The position numbers and the translations under genes were made by a program. Below are positions 9,245-19,540 of a DNA stretch of 64,000 bases, in pieces. Origin of the DNA: Agarivorans sp. Alg241-V36. GTDB lineage: Bacteria; Pseudomonadota; Gammaproteobacteria; Enterobacterales; Celerinatantimonadaceae. Position 1 is the first letter of the stretch; every line of letters starts with the position of its first letter. The notes under the pieces are model-generated. The model searched no databases. It was not told where the DNA came from and was given only the letters and a program-made list of their open reading frames with translations. Where the stretch lies: contig NZ_UNRE01000001.1 of assembly GCF_900537085.1 (NCBI RefSeq), positions 501,163 through 565,162 of the forward strand, given 5' to 3'.

Positions 9245-9922
9245 ATGATGATTAGCTCAAACCCAGAACGCTTACAGCGTGCCATAGGGTATACATTTAA
9301 AGATGACAGTTTATTGCACCTAGCGCTCACTCACCGCAGTGCCGGTGGCGTGCACAATGAGCGCCTAGAGTTTTTAGGCGATGCTGTGCTTAGTTGGGTA
9401 ATTGCCGACGAATTGTATCACCGCTTTCCTAATGTATCGGAAGGCGATTTAAGCCCGATGCGCTCAACCTTAGTAAAGGGAAAAACCTTGGCTGAGTTAG
9501 CGCGCAGTTTTGAATTAGGCGAGTACATCAAGCTTGGGCCAGGTGAATTGAAAAGCGGTGGTTTTCGCCGTGAGTCAATTTTGGCCGATGCCGTAGAAGC
9601 AATTATTGGTGCGGTGTATTTAGATAGCGGTAACGATAGCGCAAAAGAATTGTTATTGCGTTGGTATAAAGATCGCCTAAACACTATCGAGCCGGGCCTT
9701 AGCCAAAAAGATCCTAAAACTCGATTACAGGAAATACTGCAATCTAGAAAGCAAGCCTTACCAGACTATCAAGTGGTTGAAATTAAAGGCGAAGCACATA
9801 ATCAGCAATTTACCGTAAGCTGCGCAGTAGAAGGCTTAGATAAGCCAGTTATTGGTATCAGCACTAGCCGCCGTAAGGCCGAGCAAGTGGCGGCCGAATT
9901 GGTATTGGAGCGTTTAGTATGA
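9245..9922 (+). CDS. rnc: Ribonuclease III
   Basis: 225 residues. The N-terminal catalytic domain carries the RNase III signature [12 protein letters not shown], and a second acidic site ([10 protein letters not shown]) lies near residue 117. The C-terminal double-stranded-RNA-binding domain (about residues 155-225) ends in a typical A-x-x-x-A-A-x-x-x-L helix. The enzyme processes rRNA precursors and structured messages. Two adjacent ATG codons (9245 and 9248) can start it. It overlaps era by four bases (ATGA), an indication of coupled translation, as in the E. coli rnc-era-recO operon. Confidence 0.97.
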   Translation: MMISSNPERLQRAIGYTFKDDSLLHLALTHRSAGGVHNERLEFLGDAVLSWVIADELYHRFPNVSEGDLSPMRSTLVKGKTLAELARSFELGEYIKLGPGELKSGGFRRESILADAVEAIIGAVYLDSGNDSAKELLLRWYKDRLNTIEPGLSQKDPKTRLQEILQSRKQALPDYQVVEIKGEAHNQQFTVSCAVEGLDKPVIGISTSRRKAEQVAAELVLERLV

Positions 9923-10818
9923 ACTATGATACACGGTGTGGCTTTGTCGCCATTGTTGGTCGCCCAAATGTGGGTAAATCAACCTTACTAAATTCCATTT
10001 TAGGCCAAAAGGTAAGCATTACCTCTAAAAAGCCTCAAACTACGCGCCACCGTATTTTGGGCATCGATACCGATGATATTTATCAAACCATCTTTGTTGA
10101 CACGCCGGGTTTGCACATTGAAGAGCAACGCGCAATTAACCGCTTAATGAACCGAGCGGCGACCAGTTCGCTGGGTGATGTTTCGATGGTGATCTTTGTG
10201 GTTGAAGGCACCAAGTGGAACCCCGACGATGAGTTAGTCTTAGGTAAATTACGTCACTTGAAAGTGCCAGTGGTATTGGCCATTAATAAAGTGGATAACG
10301 TGCAAGAAAAAGAAGAACTGTTCCCGCATATGAAAATGATGCAGGAGAAATTCGATTTTTCTCATATTTTGCCTATTTCTGCCAAGCAGGGTAAAAACGT
10401 TGAGCAACTACGCGAGTGGGCTCAACAAACCTTGCCAGAGAACGTGCACTTTTTCCCTGAAGATTACATTACCGATCGTTCATCACGCTTTATGGCGGCA
10501 GAAATTGTGCGCGAAAAGCTGATGCGATTTACTGGCCAAGAACTGCCATATTCTACTACCGTAGAAATTGAGCAGTTTAAAATGCAAGAAAATGGTGTTT
10601 ACCAAATTAACGCGCTTATTTTGGTAGAGCGTCCTAGCCAAAAACGCATGATCATTGGCAACAAAGGCGACAAGCTAAAAACCATTGGTAGAGAAGCCCG
10701 TCTAGATATGGAGCGTTTGTTTGATAACAAAGTGTTCTTGGAGATGTGGGTGAAAGTTAAATCCGGCTGGGCTGACGACGAACGCGCCTTGCGTAGTCTA
10801 GGTTACGGAGACGAATAA
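9919..10818 (+). CDS. era: GTPase Era, 16S rRNA maturation factor
   Basis: 299 residues. The N-terminal GTPase domain has G1 [10 protein letters not shown]3 D-T-P-G-L-H and G4 N-K-V-D. The C-terminal KH domain (about residues 205-295) has the [18 protein letters not shown]-binding loop. Era binds the 3' end of 16S rRNA during 30S assembly. Length matches E. coli Era (301). It overlaps rnc by four bases and is followed two bases later by recO. Confidence 0.97.
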   Translation: MNYDTRCGFVAIVGRPNVGKSTLLNSILGQKVSITSKKPQTTRHRILGIDTDDIYQTIFVDTPGLHIEEQRAINRLMNRAATSSLGDVSMVIFVVEGTKWNPDDELVLGKLRHLKVPVVLAINKVDNVQEKEELFPHMKMMQEKFDFSHILPISAKQGKNVEQLREWAQQTLPENVHFFPEDYITDRSSRFMAAEIVREKLMRFTGQELPYSTTVEIEQFKMQENGVYQINALILVERPSQKRMIIGNKGDKLKTIGREARLDMERLFDNKVFLEMWVKVKSGWADDERALRSLGYGDE

Positions 10819-10820
10819 GC

Positions 10821-11528
10821 TTGCCTGAACAGGCACTCACACCGGCGTTTGTTATTCATACGCGGCCATATCGAGAAACCAGTTTGCTAGTACAACTGTT
10901 TACCCTTGAATATGGCAAAGTGAGTGCTGTGGCCCGCGGAGCGCGAGCTAAACGCTCTAAGTGGCGAGGCATATTGCAACCCGGTGTGCCGTTACTAGTT
11001 GAGCTTAGCGGTAAAGGCAGCTTACTTAACTTTAAACAGGTGGAAGCCAGTAACTTAGCGCTGCCTTTGTTTGGCCAATACCTTTACAGCACCCTTTATC
11101 TCAATGAGCTGCTTTATTACTTGCTGGAAGAAAATACCGCTTATCCAGCCTTGTATCACCATTATCAAGACAGCTTAATGGCCTTGGCCAAACAACAGCC
11201 TTTAGAAGCATGTTTACGTGAATTTGAATTGCTGTTGGTCGCAGAACTCGGTTTTGCCTTAACCGAGCCCGAAGAATTTGCGCAAGGGCGAAGTTACCAA
11301 TACCACTTGGGCGAAGGTTTTGTTTTGAGTATGAGCCGCTATTCTAATGTGGAATTTAGCTACCAAGAAGTACTTATGCTATTAGCTTTTGACCCGCAGC
11401 AAGCACAACATCTATTATGTGCAAAACGATTTTGTCGAATTGTGATTGCTCAATTGCTAAATGGCAGAGAATTGACCAGTCGCAAATTGTTCAGCCAAAT
11501 TAAAACTACCAATAGAGCCTTTAATTAA
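10821..11528 (+). CDS. recO: DNA repair protein RecO
   Basis: 235 residues starting at a TTG two bases after era, with ACGGAGACG as ribosome site. RecO, with RecR, loads RecA onto SSB-coated single-stranded gaps and anneals DNA. The N-terminal OB-fold (A-F-V-I-H-T-R-P-Y-R-E-T-S-L-L-V, then K-V-S-A-V-A-R-G-A-R) and the helical C-terminal domain are visible. The zinc-binding cysteines of Gram-positive RecO proteins are absent, as is normal for enterobacterial-type RecO. The operon position after era supports the call. Confidence 0.94.
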   Translation: MPEQALTPAFVIHTRPYRETSLLVQLFTLEYGKVSAVARGARAKRSKWRGILQPGVPLLVELSGKGSLLNFKQVEASNLALPLFGQYLYSTLYLNELLYYLLEENTAYPALYHHYQDSLMALAKQQPLEACLREFELLLVAELGFALTEPEEFAQGRSYQYHLGEGFVLSMSRYSNVEFSYQEVLMLLAFDPQQAQHLLCAKRFCRIVIAQLLNGRELTSRKLFSQIKTTNRAFN

Positions 11529-11552
11529 GGCCTTGTTGAAAAAGGAAAATAC

Positions 11553-12293
11553 GTGAGTGAAATTTTATTAGGCGTAAATGTTGACCATATCGCCACTCTT
11601 CGCCAAGCACGCGGCACAACTTATCCAGATCCCGTTTTGGCAGCAGGGATTGCTGAGATGGCAGGCGCTGATGGTATTACTATTCATTTAAGGGAAGACC
11701 GCCGCCATATTGTTGATCGTGATGTTGCTATCATGAGTCAAACTGTGCAAACCCGCTTAAACTTGGAGATGGCGGTTACTGACGAAATGGTAGCAATTGC
11801 CTGTGAACACAAACCTCATTTTGTGTGTTTGGTGCCAGAGAAGCGTGAAGAGTTAACCACCGAAGGTGGACTAGACGTAGTTGGTAATCTTGAAAAAATT
11901 AGCGAAGCAGTAACCAAGCTCAGCCAGGCTGGCATCTTAGTTTCGCTGTTTATCGATGCAGATGATGAGCAAATTGATGCCTCTATTGCCTCTGGCGCAC
12001 CTTTTATTGAGTTGCATACTGGCCATTATGCCGATGCAGCTGATGAAGCGGAGCAGCAAGCAGAGCTGAAAAAAATAGCCGCAGCGGCAAGTTATGCTGC
12101 CGACAAAGGCTTAAAAGTAAATGCTGGCCATGGCTTGCATTACCATAACGTACTGCCTATTGCTGCCATGCCAGAGATCATTGAGCTCAATATCGGTCAT
12201 GCGATTATTGCTCGTGCAGTAATGGTTGGGATGGATGCGGCCGTACGCGAAATGAAAGCTTTAATGGTTCAAGCGCGTCAAGGCGAAGCGTAA
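11553..12293 (+). CDS. pdxJ: Pyridoxine 5'-phosphate synthase PdxJ
   Basis: This 246-residue TIM-barrel enzyme condenses 1-deoxy-D-xylulose 5-phosphate with 3-amino-2-oxopropyl phosphate to make pyridoxine 5'-phosphate in vitamin B6 synthesis. The N-terminal motif [15 protein letters not shown] and the later [10 protein letters not shown] and N-A-G-H-G-L-H-Y signatures, with catalytic histidines and glutamates, are intact. It starts at GTG 11553 with AAAGGAAA upstream. It is followed three bases later by acpS, the classic pdxJ-acpS pair. Confidence 0.97.
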   Translation: MSEILLGVNVDHIATLRQARGTTYPDPVLAAGIAEMAGADGITIHLREDRRHIVDRDVAIMSQTVQTRLNLEMAVTDEMVAIACEHKPHFVCLVPEKREELTTEGGLDVVGNLEKISEAVTKLSQAGILVSLFIDADDEQIDASIASGAPFIELHTGHYADAADEAEQQAELKKIAAAASYAADKGLKVNAGHGLHYHNVLPIAAMPEIIELNIGHAIIARAVMVGMDAAVREMKALMVQARQGEA

Positions 12294-12296
12294 ACC

Positions 12297-12671
12297 GTGG
12301 CAATAGTAGGCTTAGGTACCGACATCGTTCAAGTAGAGCGAATAGCCAATAGCAAGCAAATGCATGCTTTGGCTAAGCGAGTATTAACCCAAGTCGAACT
12401 TGCTCGCTTTGAGCAACACGCTGCTCCAGCGCGTTTTTTGGCGAAGCGATTTGCAGCCAAAGAGGCAGCGGCAAAAGCGCTGGGAACTGGGATTGCTAAA
12501 GGTGTTGGTTTTCAGCAAATAGAAGTATCTAATAACCAATTTGGTAAACCCGAGTTGGTATTTAACGGCGCTGCGCTAGCTTTGTGTGAGCAACTTGGGG
12601 TGAGTAGCCAGTTTATTAGTATAAGTGATGAGCGTGATTACGCGGTGGCTACCGTGGTATTAGAGCGCTAA
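12297..12671 (+). CDS. acpS: Holo-[acyl-carrier-protein] synthase AcpS
   Basis: This 124-residue phosphopantetheinyl transferase moves the 4'-phosphopantetheine arm from CoA to apo-ACP for fatty-acid synthesis. The two family motifs, G-L-G-T-D-I-V-Q-V-E-R and F-A-A-K-E-A-A-A-K-A-L-G-T-G, carry the Mg-binding Asp and Glu. Length is typical (126 in E. coli). It starts at a GTG three bases after pdxJ. Confidence 0.96.
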   Translation: MAIVGLGTDIVQVERIANSKQMHALAKRVLTQVELARFEQHAAPARFLAKRFAAKEAAAKALGTGIAKGVGFQQIEVSNNQFGKPELVFNGAALALCEQLGVSSQFISISDERDYAVATVVLER

Positions 12672-12685
12672 TTAGGAGAAGAACA

Positions 12686-12985
12686 TTGGTTGAACGATAT
12701 CGCGTTCAGTTAGACTTATTTGGTCTAATGAAGTTATTGGCTTTAGTGGGGTTTGGCGTGGGTGTTATTGCCGGCTTGGCATTACTCATATATACCGTAA
12801 TGAATGGTGGCAATATTATTCAGGCTGTATTGCCAATGATTATTTCGCCCTTTAGTAATGCCTTAGTGACAGCCTTATTTGGTTTGGTCAGTTACCCCTT
12901 CTACAACTGGTATTGTAACCGTAATCGCGGCCAAATATTAACTGGACGCTTTCTTAAAGAGCAAGAAGCTAATCAAGACATTTAA
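12686..12985 (+). CDS. Small two-helix membrane protein of unknown function
   Basis: 99 residues from TTG 12686, preceded by AGGAGAAG. I do not recognise the family. A short charged N-terminus (VERYRVQLDLF) precedes a strongly hydrophobic helix at about residues 14-38. A second hydrophobic segment at about residues 48-72 contains proline and glycine. The tail is basic and then acidic. The pattern suggests an inner-membrane protein with both ends in the cytosol. It is the last gene of the lepA-to-acpS run, 14 bases after acpS, and a strong terminator follows it. The ribosome site, coupling and amino-acid composition support a real gene. Confidence 0.75.
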   Translation: MVERYRVQLDLFGLMKLLALVGFGVGVIAGLALLIYTVMNGGNIIQAVLPMIISPFSNALVTALFGLVSYPFYNWYCNRNRGQILTGRFLKEQEANQDI

Positions 12986-13013
12986 GTAGTCTGCTTATTA
13001 TTGCTGGATAAAC

Positions 13014-13045
13014 AAAAAAGCCGCTTTTATGCGGCTTTTATTTTG
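13014..13045. terminator. Bidirectional terminator between lepA operon and barA
   Basis: An 8-bp stem AAAGCCGC / GCGGCTTT with loop TTTTAT, A-rich on the left and T-rich on the right. It can therefore stop transcripts arriving from both the acpS side and barA. Confidence 0.88.
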
Positions 13046-13064
13046 TTTGTAGGCTAGTGATTGT

Positions 13065-15842
13065 TTAACTGAGCTGCTGGTTTAACTGCACGGCAGCCTG
13101 TTTGACCTTTTCGATTTCATCACTTAATTCCAATAGTTCAGGCTCCACTTGGGCAACATCACCGTGTTGGCGCAGGCTATCTTCAATGGTGGTTGTTAGT
13201 GACTCTAAGCGTTTGCAGCCACTATAAGCACAGCCTCCGCGGAAGCGATGAACCGATAGAACAAATTCATCGGCGTTTATTTGTTGGTTCAATATTTGCT
13301 CTATCGCGGCTTCTATCTCTACGAAGCTTTCTTGCAGCATGCTAAACATATCTATGGCTAAAGCTTGGTTATTGTTGGCGCGTTGCATGGCCAGTTGCCA
13401 CGACAAGCTAGCATTCTCAAATTCTATAAGCTTGGGTTGCTCTAGGGGGGCTGCTAGATTTTCTCTACTTAACAGTTTAGCGTTGGGCTGCCAACGGTGA
13501 ATCAGCTTTTCTAATGATGATTCATCAATGGGTTTGGCTAAGTAGTCATCAACGCCTTGGCCCAATAACTGCTCTTTTTCTCCAGCTAGAGCATGAGCAG
13601 TAACTGCGATAATTGGGGTTTGCTCATTTTTACTGTCTTGGCGAATTTTTTGGGTAGCGCTAATGCCATCTAAAATAGGCATTTGGATATCCATTAAAAT
13701 GAGGTCGTAGCTCTCTTCTTCAGCTTTAGTGATGGCCTCTAAACCATTGGTACAAGTATCAACTTGGGTAACTAGTTCATGCAACATCGCTGAAATCAGT
13801 TTTAAGTTGGCTGCGTTATCGTCCACTGCTAGTACCTTAAGCACGAGCTTTGAACGGGATACTTTAGCCATAGGCGTAACTGTTGCGGCAGCGGCTATCT
13901 TTTCATCTACCAAGGCCTGAGCGAGCTTGCGGTGGTTAATCGGCTTGCTAAGGCAGTGTTTGGCACCCGCTTCGATGATTTGCTGGTGAATATCTGGGTC
14001 GTTTGAGTTAATTAAAACAATCACTTCAGAATTACGTTCTAAAGCTTCACTTATTTTCTTCTCTAGTGGACTCAGAGTTTGCCAGTCGCTATGACCAATA
14101 ATGACGGTGCCAGAGAAGTCTTTGATCAGTGACTGCCACTGCGTTTCGTCTGTTGCTGTTTTCAAGGGCAGTTGCCACTGTTGAGCTAAACCTCTAACAA
14201 CCGATAGGCTTACTTGATGCGGTTCAAACATCAATACCGACTGCTGGCTAAGCGCGGTTAATGGTAGCGGCGCGCCCAATACCATGTTGGCTGATTCTAG
14301 GTGAATATCGAAACTAAACACCGCGCCTTGTTCTGGCTCTGAGCTCAGTTTGATATCACCGCCCATGTGTTGAACTAGCTTCTGAGTAATCACTAGCCCT
14401 AGGCCAGTACCGCCGTATTCGCGGTTAATACTGGTATCAGCTTGTTTAAAGGCTTGGAACAATTGTGATTGTTGTTCTTTCGAAATGCCGATGCCGGTAT
14501 CTTTTACCGACGCGTTCAATACCACTTGCTGGCCTTGTTGTTTTACTAAGCTAATCGCAACGGTTATTTCACCTTGGTGAGTGAATTTGATAGCGTTGCC
14601 CAGCAGGTTAGTAAACACCTGTTGCAAGCGGAGTGGGTCGCCACGCAGGCCTTCTGGCACCTCAGGATCTATGAGTAAGTTAAGTTCTAGGTTTTTGTCT
14701 TGAGCGCTAGGAGCGAGCAGGGTGACTACATCGTTAATGGTATCGCGAAAGTTAAACTCAATGCGCTCTAGTTTGAGCTTGCCAGCTTCCAATTTAGAGA
14801 AATCAAGAATGTCGTTGATGATAGCCAGTAGGTTATTGGCTGACTTTTCAATAGTTAGTAAGTAGTCCGCCTGATTGCTGTTTAACTGGGTTTTTAATAG
14901 CTGACGGGCAAAACCAATTACACCATTTAACGGTGTTCTTAACTCATGGCTCATATTGGCTAAGAATTCAGATTTAGCTTTAGCGCCTTGTTGGGCTTCT
15001 TTCTTAGCAATATCTAACTCGATGTTTTGGATCTCAATCTGCTCGAGAGTTTCACGCAAATCACTGGTTGCCTGGTCAATGCTTTGGTGCATTTCTTCAT
15101 GGTATTCGGCCAGCGATTTGGCCATTGAGTTAATACCGTGTTTTAGCAAACCTAGCTCACCGGTGTAGCTGCCATCAACACGCGCATCTAAGCGCCCTTG
15201 GCGGATCCGGTCAACAATATTCACCATGTTAGTAATCGGTTGGGTCACTTGCTTACTTAATTGGAAGGCGAATAGCACACTAATCAGTACGCCAAATAAC
15301 ACAATAAACAGGGCTACCGTGGTATCTCTAAATTGCAGCAATAAAGCGCGGTCTTTGTTGTATTGCATTGAGATGTAGCCAAGCAGTTCTGGCTTACCGT
15401 TACTAAATGCAGCAAAACTGCCTTCTGCTTCAGCCCAAATAGGCGCACGCAAAATAATCCGGTTAGGGTAAATCTCAACTTGGGTTGATTGAGGTAGTGG
15501 CAACTCTGGATCACTTTGCAGTAGTCGTATATTGCGATGGTAGTTGCTGGTTACAAACAGCTGATTGTGTTTGTCATATACCGCAATGCTTTTGATCAGC
15601 GGAGACATTTTGCGGTGAGTAACACTAATTAGTGATTTAACTTTTTCGCGATTATAGCGGCTTAGGCCTACTTCGCTGGCAATGGCGAGAGGCTCAATAA
15701 CATTCACACCCTGTTCAATAACAAAGTTATCTAATTGCTGGTTGCGGTTAAAGGTGAAATAACTCGCTAACAAGATACCAACAAAAAGAGTAGGTATAAT
15801 GGTGAGAATATATACGCGGGCGCGTAAGCCATACTTGGTCAT
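13065..15842 (-). CDS. barA: Hybrid sensor histidine kinase BarA
   Basis: This 925-residue inner-membrane phosphorelay kinase normally phosphorylates UvrY and so drives the Csr small RNAs that titrate CsrA. In order it has: a transmembrane helix (about 9-30), a periplasmic sensor (30-170), a second helix (172-195) and a HAMP domain (195-250). Then come a HisKA domain with His299 in [10 protein letters not shown] and a HATPase with D-T-G-I-G and G-G-T-G-L-G-L (about 445-485). A receiver-like region lacking a clear phosphoacceptor (about 535-645) precedes an intact receiver with Asp718 (L-M-D-I-Q-M-P). The protein ends with an Hpt domain with His865 in V-H-R-F-R-G-G. It faces rlmD-relA, as in E. 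coli. Its target csrA is also in this window at 38.4 kb. Confidence 0.95.
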   Translation of the reverse strand: MTKYGLRARVYILTIIPTLFVGILLASYFTFNRNQQLDNFVIEQGVNVIEPLAIASEVGLSRYNREKVKSLISVTHRKMSPLIKSIAVYDKHNQLFVTSNYHRNIRLLQSDPELPLPQSTQVEIYPNRIILRAPIWAEAEGSFAAFSNGKPELLGYISMQYNKDRALLLQFRDTTVALFIVLFGVLISVLFAFQLSKQVTQPITNMVNIVDRIRQGRLDARVDGSYTGELGLLKHGINSMAKSLAEYHEEMHQSIDQATSDLRETLEQIEIQNIELDIAKKEAQQGAKAKSEFLANMSHELRTPLNGVIGFARQLLKTQLNSNQADYLLTIEKSANNLLAIINDILDFSKLEAGKLKLERIEFNFRDTINDVVTLLAPSAQDKNLELNLLIDPEVPEGLRGDPLRLQQVFTNLLGNAIKFTHQGEITVAISLVKQQGQQVVLNASVKDTGIGISKEQQSQLFQAFKQADTSINREYGGTGLGLVITQKLVQHMGGDIKLSSEPEQGAVFSFDIHLESANMVLGAPLPLTALSQQSVLMFEPHQVSLSVVRGLAQQWQLPLKTATDETQWQSLIKDFSGTVIIGHSDWQTLSPLEKKISEALERNSEVIVLINSNDPDIHQQIIEAGAKHCLSKPINHRKLAQALVDEKIAAAATVTPMAKVSRSKLVLKVLAVDDNAANLKLISAMLHELVTQVDTCTNGLEAITKAEEESYDLILMDIQMPILDGISATQKIRQDSKNEQTPIIAVTAHALAGEKEQLLGQGVDDYLAKPIDESSLEKLIHRWQPNAKLLSRENLAAPLEQPKLIEFENASLSWQLAMQRANNNQALAIDMFSMLQESFVEIEAAIEQILNQQINADEFVLSVHRFRGGCAYSGCKRLESLTTTIEDSLRQHGDVAQVEPELLELSDEIEKVKQAAVQLNQQLS

Positions 15843-15936
15843 AAACGTTTCTTATGGGAAAATGACATGGTTCCAATCGCTTATGATGACATAAGCCCAT
15901 CCTTTTTTGTATTCACCGAGTAAATAAGTCTCTTCT

Positions 15937-17247
15937 ATGGCCCAATTTTTTAAAGCAAAAGCAAAAACAACGTCGATAAAGGCAATTAGGGACGCTCAAG
16001 TTCACGCACTTGACCACCATTTAAAGGGGGTGGTTAAACACCAAGGGCAGGCTTATTTTGTTGACGGTGTATTGCCTGGAGAGCGAGTTGACCTATTGCC
16101 TAGCGCAAAATCTGGTCCGGCTAAATTACTCAAACGCTTGAGTGATTCTTCCCAGCGAGTAAAACCGGCTTGTCAGTTCTATCAGCAATGTGGTGGCTGT
16201 AGCGCTCAGCACTTGTCGTCGCAGGCGCAGCGTGAATACAAACTAAAGGCAGTAGGGGAGTTGATAAGCCGTCTATCGGGCTACCAAGACCTACCCGAGT
16301 TTAGCGTGCTTAGCAGTGAAGACTGGCAATACCGCCGCGCTACTCGCCTAAGTACATGGTTTGACAAACAGCATGGTTGGCAGCTGGGTTTTAGGCAAAA
16401 ATCTAGCAAGCAAATAGTCGCAATATCAGAGTGTTTGGTACTGAAGCCTCAACTGTCTGCTTTATTACTGCCATTACAACAGCTGGTAAAAAGCTGGCCT
16501 AAGTCCGCAGGCCTTGGCCATGTGGAGTTGATTGACTGCCAACCAATAAATGTCTGCCGTATCAGGCTGAGCAAAGCACCCTCGGACAAGATTAAAACCT
16601 CCTTGCTCAACTTCGCTAAACAACATGAGCTAGCGCTAGCAATCGCCACAGATGAGGAATCCAGTTATCTGGTGGGCGAGCAAGCCTACTATATCTTGCC
16701 TGAGCAAAATCTGCGTCTAGCCTTTACTCCTGGTGATTTCATTCAAGTTAATGAGGCTATGAATCAAGCGATGGTCTCTCAGGCGCTGGCTTGGTTAAAG
16801 CCCAGCATAGAAGACCAGATTTTGGACTTGTATGCGGGGATTGGTAACTTTAGCTTAGCTCTCGCGCAACAAGCCCAACATGTGATAGCAGTAGAAGGCG
16901 TTGCTGCGATGAGCAAACAAGTGCTAAGAAACGCTGAAGCCAATGGCTTAACCAATATAAGCGCCTTTAGTGGTGATTTAGAGCAGGCAGAAACCGCTAA
17001 AGCTTGGCAGAAGACTAAAATTAACAAAGTATTGCTCGACCCAGCCCGAGCAGGGGCAAAACTGGCCATTTCGCAGGTTGCCAAGCTTAGCCCAAGCACC
17101 GTAGTATATGTCTCATGTAATCCTGCTACCTTAGCGAGAGATGCCAAGGTGCTTAAACAAGCGGGTTATCGTTTAAGTCAACTCGCCTTAGTCGACATGT
17201 TTGCACACACTGAGCATGTAGAAACAATGGCCTTATTTGAACGATAA
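15937..17247 (+). CDS. rlmD: 23S rRNA m5U1939 methyltransferase RlmD
   Basis: 436 residues. The N-terminal TRAM domain (about residues 15-70) is followed by the Fe-S cysteine cluster C-Q-F-Y-Q-Q-C-G-G-C, with the fourth cysteine at A-I-S-E-C. The C-terminal SAM-dependent fold has I-L-D-L-Y-A-G-I-G-N-F. The catalytic cysteine lies in S-C-N-P-A-T-L-A-R-D and the base glutamate in H-V-E-T-M-A-L-F. It methylates U1939 of 23S rRNA. It is divergent from barA and directly precedes relA, as in E. coli. Confidence 0.96.
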   Translation: MAQFFKAKAKTTSIKAIRDAQVHALDHHLKGVVKHQGQAYFVDGVLPGERVDLLPSAKSGPAKLLKRLSDSSQRVKPACQFYQQCGGCSAQHLSSQAQREYKLKAVGELISRLSGYQDLPEFSVLSSEDWQYRRATRLSTWFDKQHGWQLGFRQKSSKQIVAISECLVLKPQLSALLLPLQQLVKSWPKSAGLGHVELIDCQPINVCRIRLSKAPSDKIKTSLLNFAKQHELALAIATDEESSYLVGEQAYYILPEQNLRLAFTPGDFIQVNEAMNQAMVSQALAWLKPSIEDQILDLYAGIGNFSLALAQQAQHVIAVEGVAAMSKQVLRNAEANGLTNISAFSGDLEQAETAKAWQKTKINKVLLDPARAGAKLAISQVAKLSPSTVVYVSCNPATLARDAKVLKQAGYRLSQLALVDMFAHTEHVETMALFER

Positions 17248-17298
17248 TCGTTAATGGAAAACCCGTGTTTGTAGCATTTATAAAGGAAATTTTGTTGT

Positions 17299-19518
17299 AT
17301 GGTTTCGGTACGAGAAACACATCTAAATGAACAACTTTTATTTGATGAAAACCAGTGGGTTGCTAGCCTTGATATTGCGGTAGACGATCAACAGCATTTA
17401 TTTGCCGCCAGCAACTACTTTCGTGCTTTAGAAGCAGATAAAGACCAAGTCCATGCTTGTTTAACCAAGGGCAAGGAGATGGTAGAAATCCTCGTTACCT
17501 TAAACATGGATTTACCCACCTTAGAAGCTGCTTTGCTGTTTCCCTTCGTTGATGCCAATTTGCTTGCAGAAGAAAAGCTAAGTCCTCAGTTTAGCGATGA
17601 GGTGATAAAATTGCGCCACGATGCGTCGCAAATGGACGCTATGAAAGCGCTGCGAACGGGGCAAAATAAAAGCCTGTCTTCAGGGCAAATTGATAATGTT
17701 CGACGGATGTTATTGGCAATGGTGGGCGATGTGCGAGCTATTGTGATTAAGCTTGCCGAACGGATTTGTTTTTTACGAGAAGTAAAAAATGAAGAAGAAG
17801 ATGTTCGTGTACTTGCTGCTAAAGAAAGCCAAGACATTTATGCGCCATTGGCGAATCGCTTGGGTATTGGTCAATTAAAATGGGAGCTCGAAGATTTCAC
17901 CTTTCGCTATTTGCACCCGGCAACTTACAAGCAAATTGCTAAGCAGCTAGATGAAAAACGCCTTGCTAGAACCCAATACATCGACGACTTTGTTGCCAAG
18001 TTACAACAAGATATCTCTGGCGCCAGTATCCAAGCTGAGGTTTATGGGCGACCAAAACACATTTATAGCATTTGGCGGAAAATGCAGAAGAAGGACTTAT
18101 CTTTCGATAAGTTGTTTGACGTGCGAGCAATTCGAATTGTTGCCGAGCAGCTACAAGACTGTTATGCCATTTTAGGCATTGTGCATACCTCTTGGCATCA
18201 CATCCCCAGTGAGTTTGATGACTATGTGGCTAACCCTAAACCCAATGGCTACCAATCTATTCATACCGTAGTGATTGGGCCAGAAGGTAAGTCGATAGAA
18301 GTGCAAATTAGAACCAAGCAAATGCATGAAGAGTCAGAGCTTGGGGTCGCTGCTCACTGGAAGTATAAAGAAGGTGGTAGCGGTGGTAGAAATGACTTTG
18401 AAGACAAAATTGCATGGCTGCGTAAACTATTAGCTTGGCAAGATGATATAGCAGAAAACGGTGCAATGCTTGAGGAGCTGCGCTCTCAAGTATTTGACGA
18501 CCGAGTTTATGTATTTACCCCCAGCGGTGAAGTGATTGATTTACCCGCCGGTTCTACGCCTTTAGATTTTGCCTACTATGTGCATAGCCAAGTGGGTCAT
18601 CGTTGTATTGGTGCTAAAATTGGCGGCAGAATTGTGCCCTTCACCTACCAGCTGCATACGGGTGAGCAAGTCGAAATTATCACTCAAAAAGAATCTAGCC
18701 CCAGCCGCGATTGGCTCAACCCTAACTTGGGTTATGTTAAGTCTTCACGTGCACGCAATAAAATCGCCACTTGGTTCAAGAAACAAGACAAAGATAAAAA
18801 CCAAGTTGCTGGTAAAGATCTGCTTGAAACTGAGTTGCATAAGCATGGCTTTAAATTAAGTGATGCAGAGCTGTGTGTTGAGCGTTTCAATGTTAAAAAC
18901 CTTGATGATTTACTGGCCGCTGTCGGCGCCGGTGACGTAAAACTGAGTCAATTAATTCATCATCTTCAGGCTACATTGAATAAGCCAACCGCAGAAGAGG
19001 AAGATCGCCAAGCCTTAGAAACTATTGCCAAAAAGGCTGAGCATCACGGGCAAAAGAAAAAGCGGGCTAAAGATTCCATCGTGGTAGATGGGGTTGGCAA
19101 CCTGATGACCCACATTGCTAAATGCTGTCAGCCTATTCCTGGCGACAGTATTAAAGGCTTTATTACTCAAGGCCGAGGTATCTCTATACATAGTGTAGAT
19201 TGTGAACAGTTAGCCGAATTAGTAAGTCGCACGCCTGAGCGAGTAATTGATGCTGTTTGGGGCGACAATACCGCGAGCAGTTATAGTTTAACCATTCGCA
19301 TTGTTGCCAATGACAGAAGCGGTTTGTTACGTGACGTCACCACTGTGTTGGCTAACGACAAAGTGAACGTAATGGGTATGCAAAGCCACTCAGATGTAAA
19401 AAGCCAAACCGCTACCATTGATATGGAAATAGAGATTTATAACTTGGAAACCTTATCGCGGGTATTGGCCAAAATAAATCAGCTCAACCACATTATTGAA
19501 GCGCGCCGTTTACGTTAA
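17299..19518 (+). CDS. relA: (p)ppGpp synthetase I RelA
   Basis: This 739-residue ribosome-associated alarmone synthetase makes (p)ppGpp when uncharged tRNA enters the A site. The N-terminal hydrolase-like domain lacks the His-Asp catalytic pair (F-V-D-A-N-L-L-A-E-E instead of H-D), so it should be synthetase-only, as in E. coli RelA. The synthetase domain has Y-G-R-P-K-H-I-Y-S-I-W-R-K-M and D-Y-V-A-N-P-K-P-N-G-Y-Q-S-I-H-T. The TGS domain starts near residue 405. The helical and zinc-finger region carries C-C-Q-P-I-P-G-D, and the C-terminal ACT domain covers about residues 660-739. Length is close to E. coli RelA (744). A mazEF pair, present between relA and mazG in E. coli, is absent here. 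Confidence 0.97.
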   Translation: MVSVRETHLNEQLLFDENQWVASLDIAVDDQQHLFAASNYFRALEADKDQVHACLTKGKEMVEILVTLNMDLPTLEAALLFPFVDANLLAEEKLSPQFSDEVIKLRHDASQMDAMKALRTGQNKSLSSGQIDNVRRMLLAMVGDVRAIVIKLAERICFLREVKNEEEDVRVLAAKESQDIYAPLANRLGIGQLKWELEDFTFRYLHPATYKQIAKQLDEKRLARTQYIDDFVAKLQQDISGASIQAEVYGRPKHIYSIWRKMQKKDLSFDKLFDVRAIRIVAEQLQDCYAILGIVHTSWHHIPSEFDDYVANPKPNGYQSIHTVVIGPEGKSIEVQIRTKQMHEESELGVAAHWKYKEGGSGGRNDFEDKIAWLRKLLAWQDDIAENGAMLEELRSQVFDDRVYVFTPSGEVIDLPAGSTPLDFAYYVHSQVGHRCIGAKIGGRIVPFTYQLHTGEQVEIITQKESSPSRDWLNPNLGYVKSSRARNKIATWFKKQDKDKNQVAGKDLLETELHKHGFKLSDAELCVERFNVKNLDDLLAAVGAGDVKLSQLIHHLQATLNKPTAEEEDRQALETIAKKAEHHGQKKKRAKDSIVVDGVGNLMTHIAKCCQPIPGDSIKGFITQGRGISIHSVDCEQLAELVSRTPERVIDAVWGDNTASSYSLTIRIVANDRSGLLRDVTTVLANDKVNVMGMQSHSDVKSQTATIDMEIEIYNLETLSRVLAKINQLNHIIEARRLR

Positions 19519-19540
19519 CAATTCAGGGATTTTCATTTCA

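Noticed and set aside
19496-19540. A 15-residue upstream extension of mazG
   Set aside because: It overlaps the relA 3' end, and ATG 19541 matches the family start.
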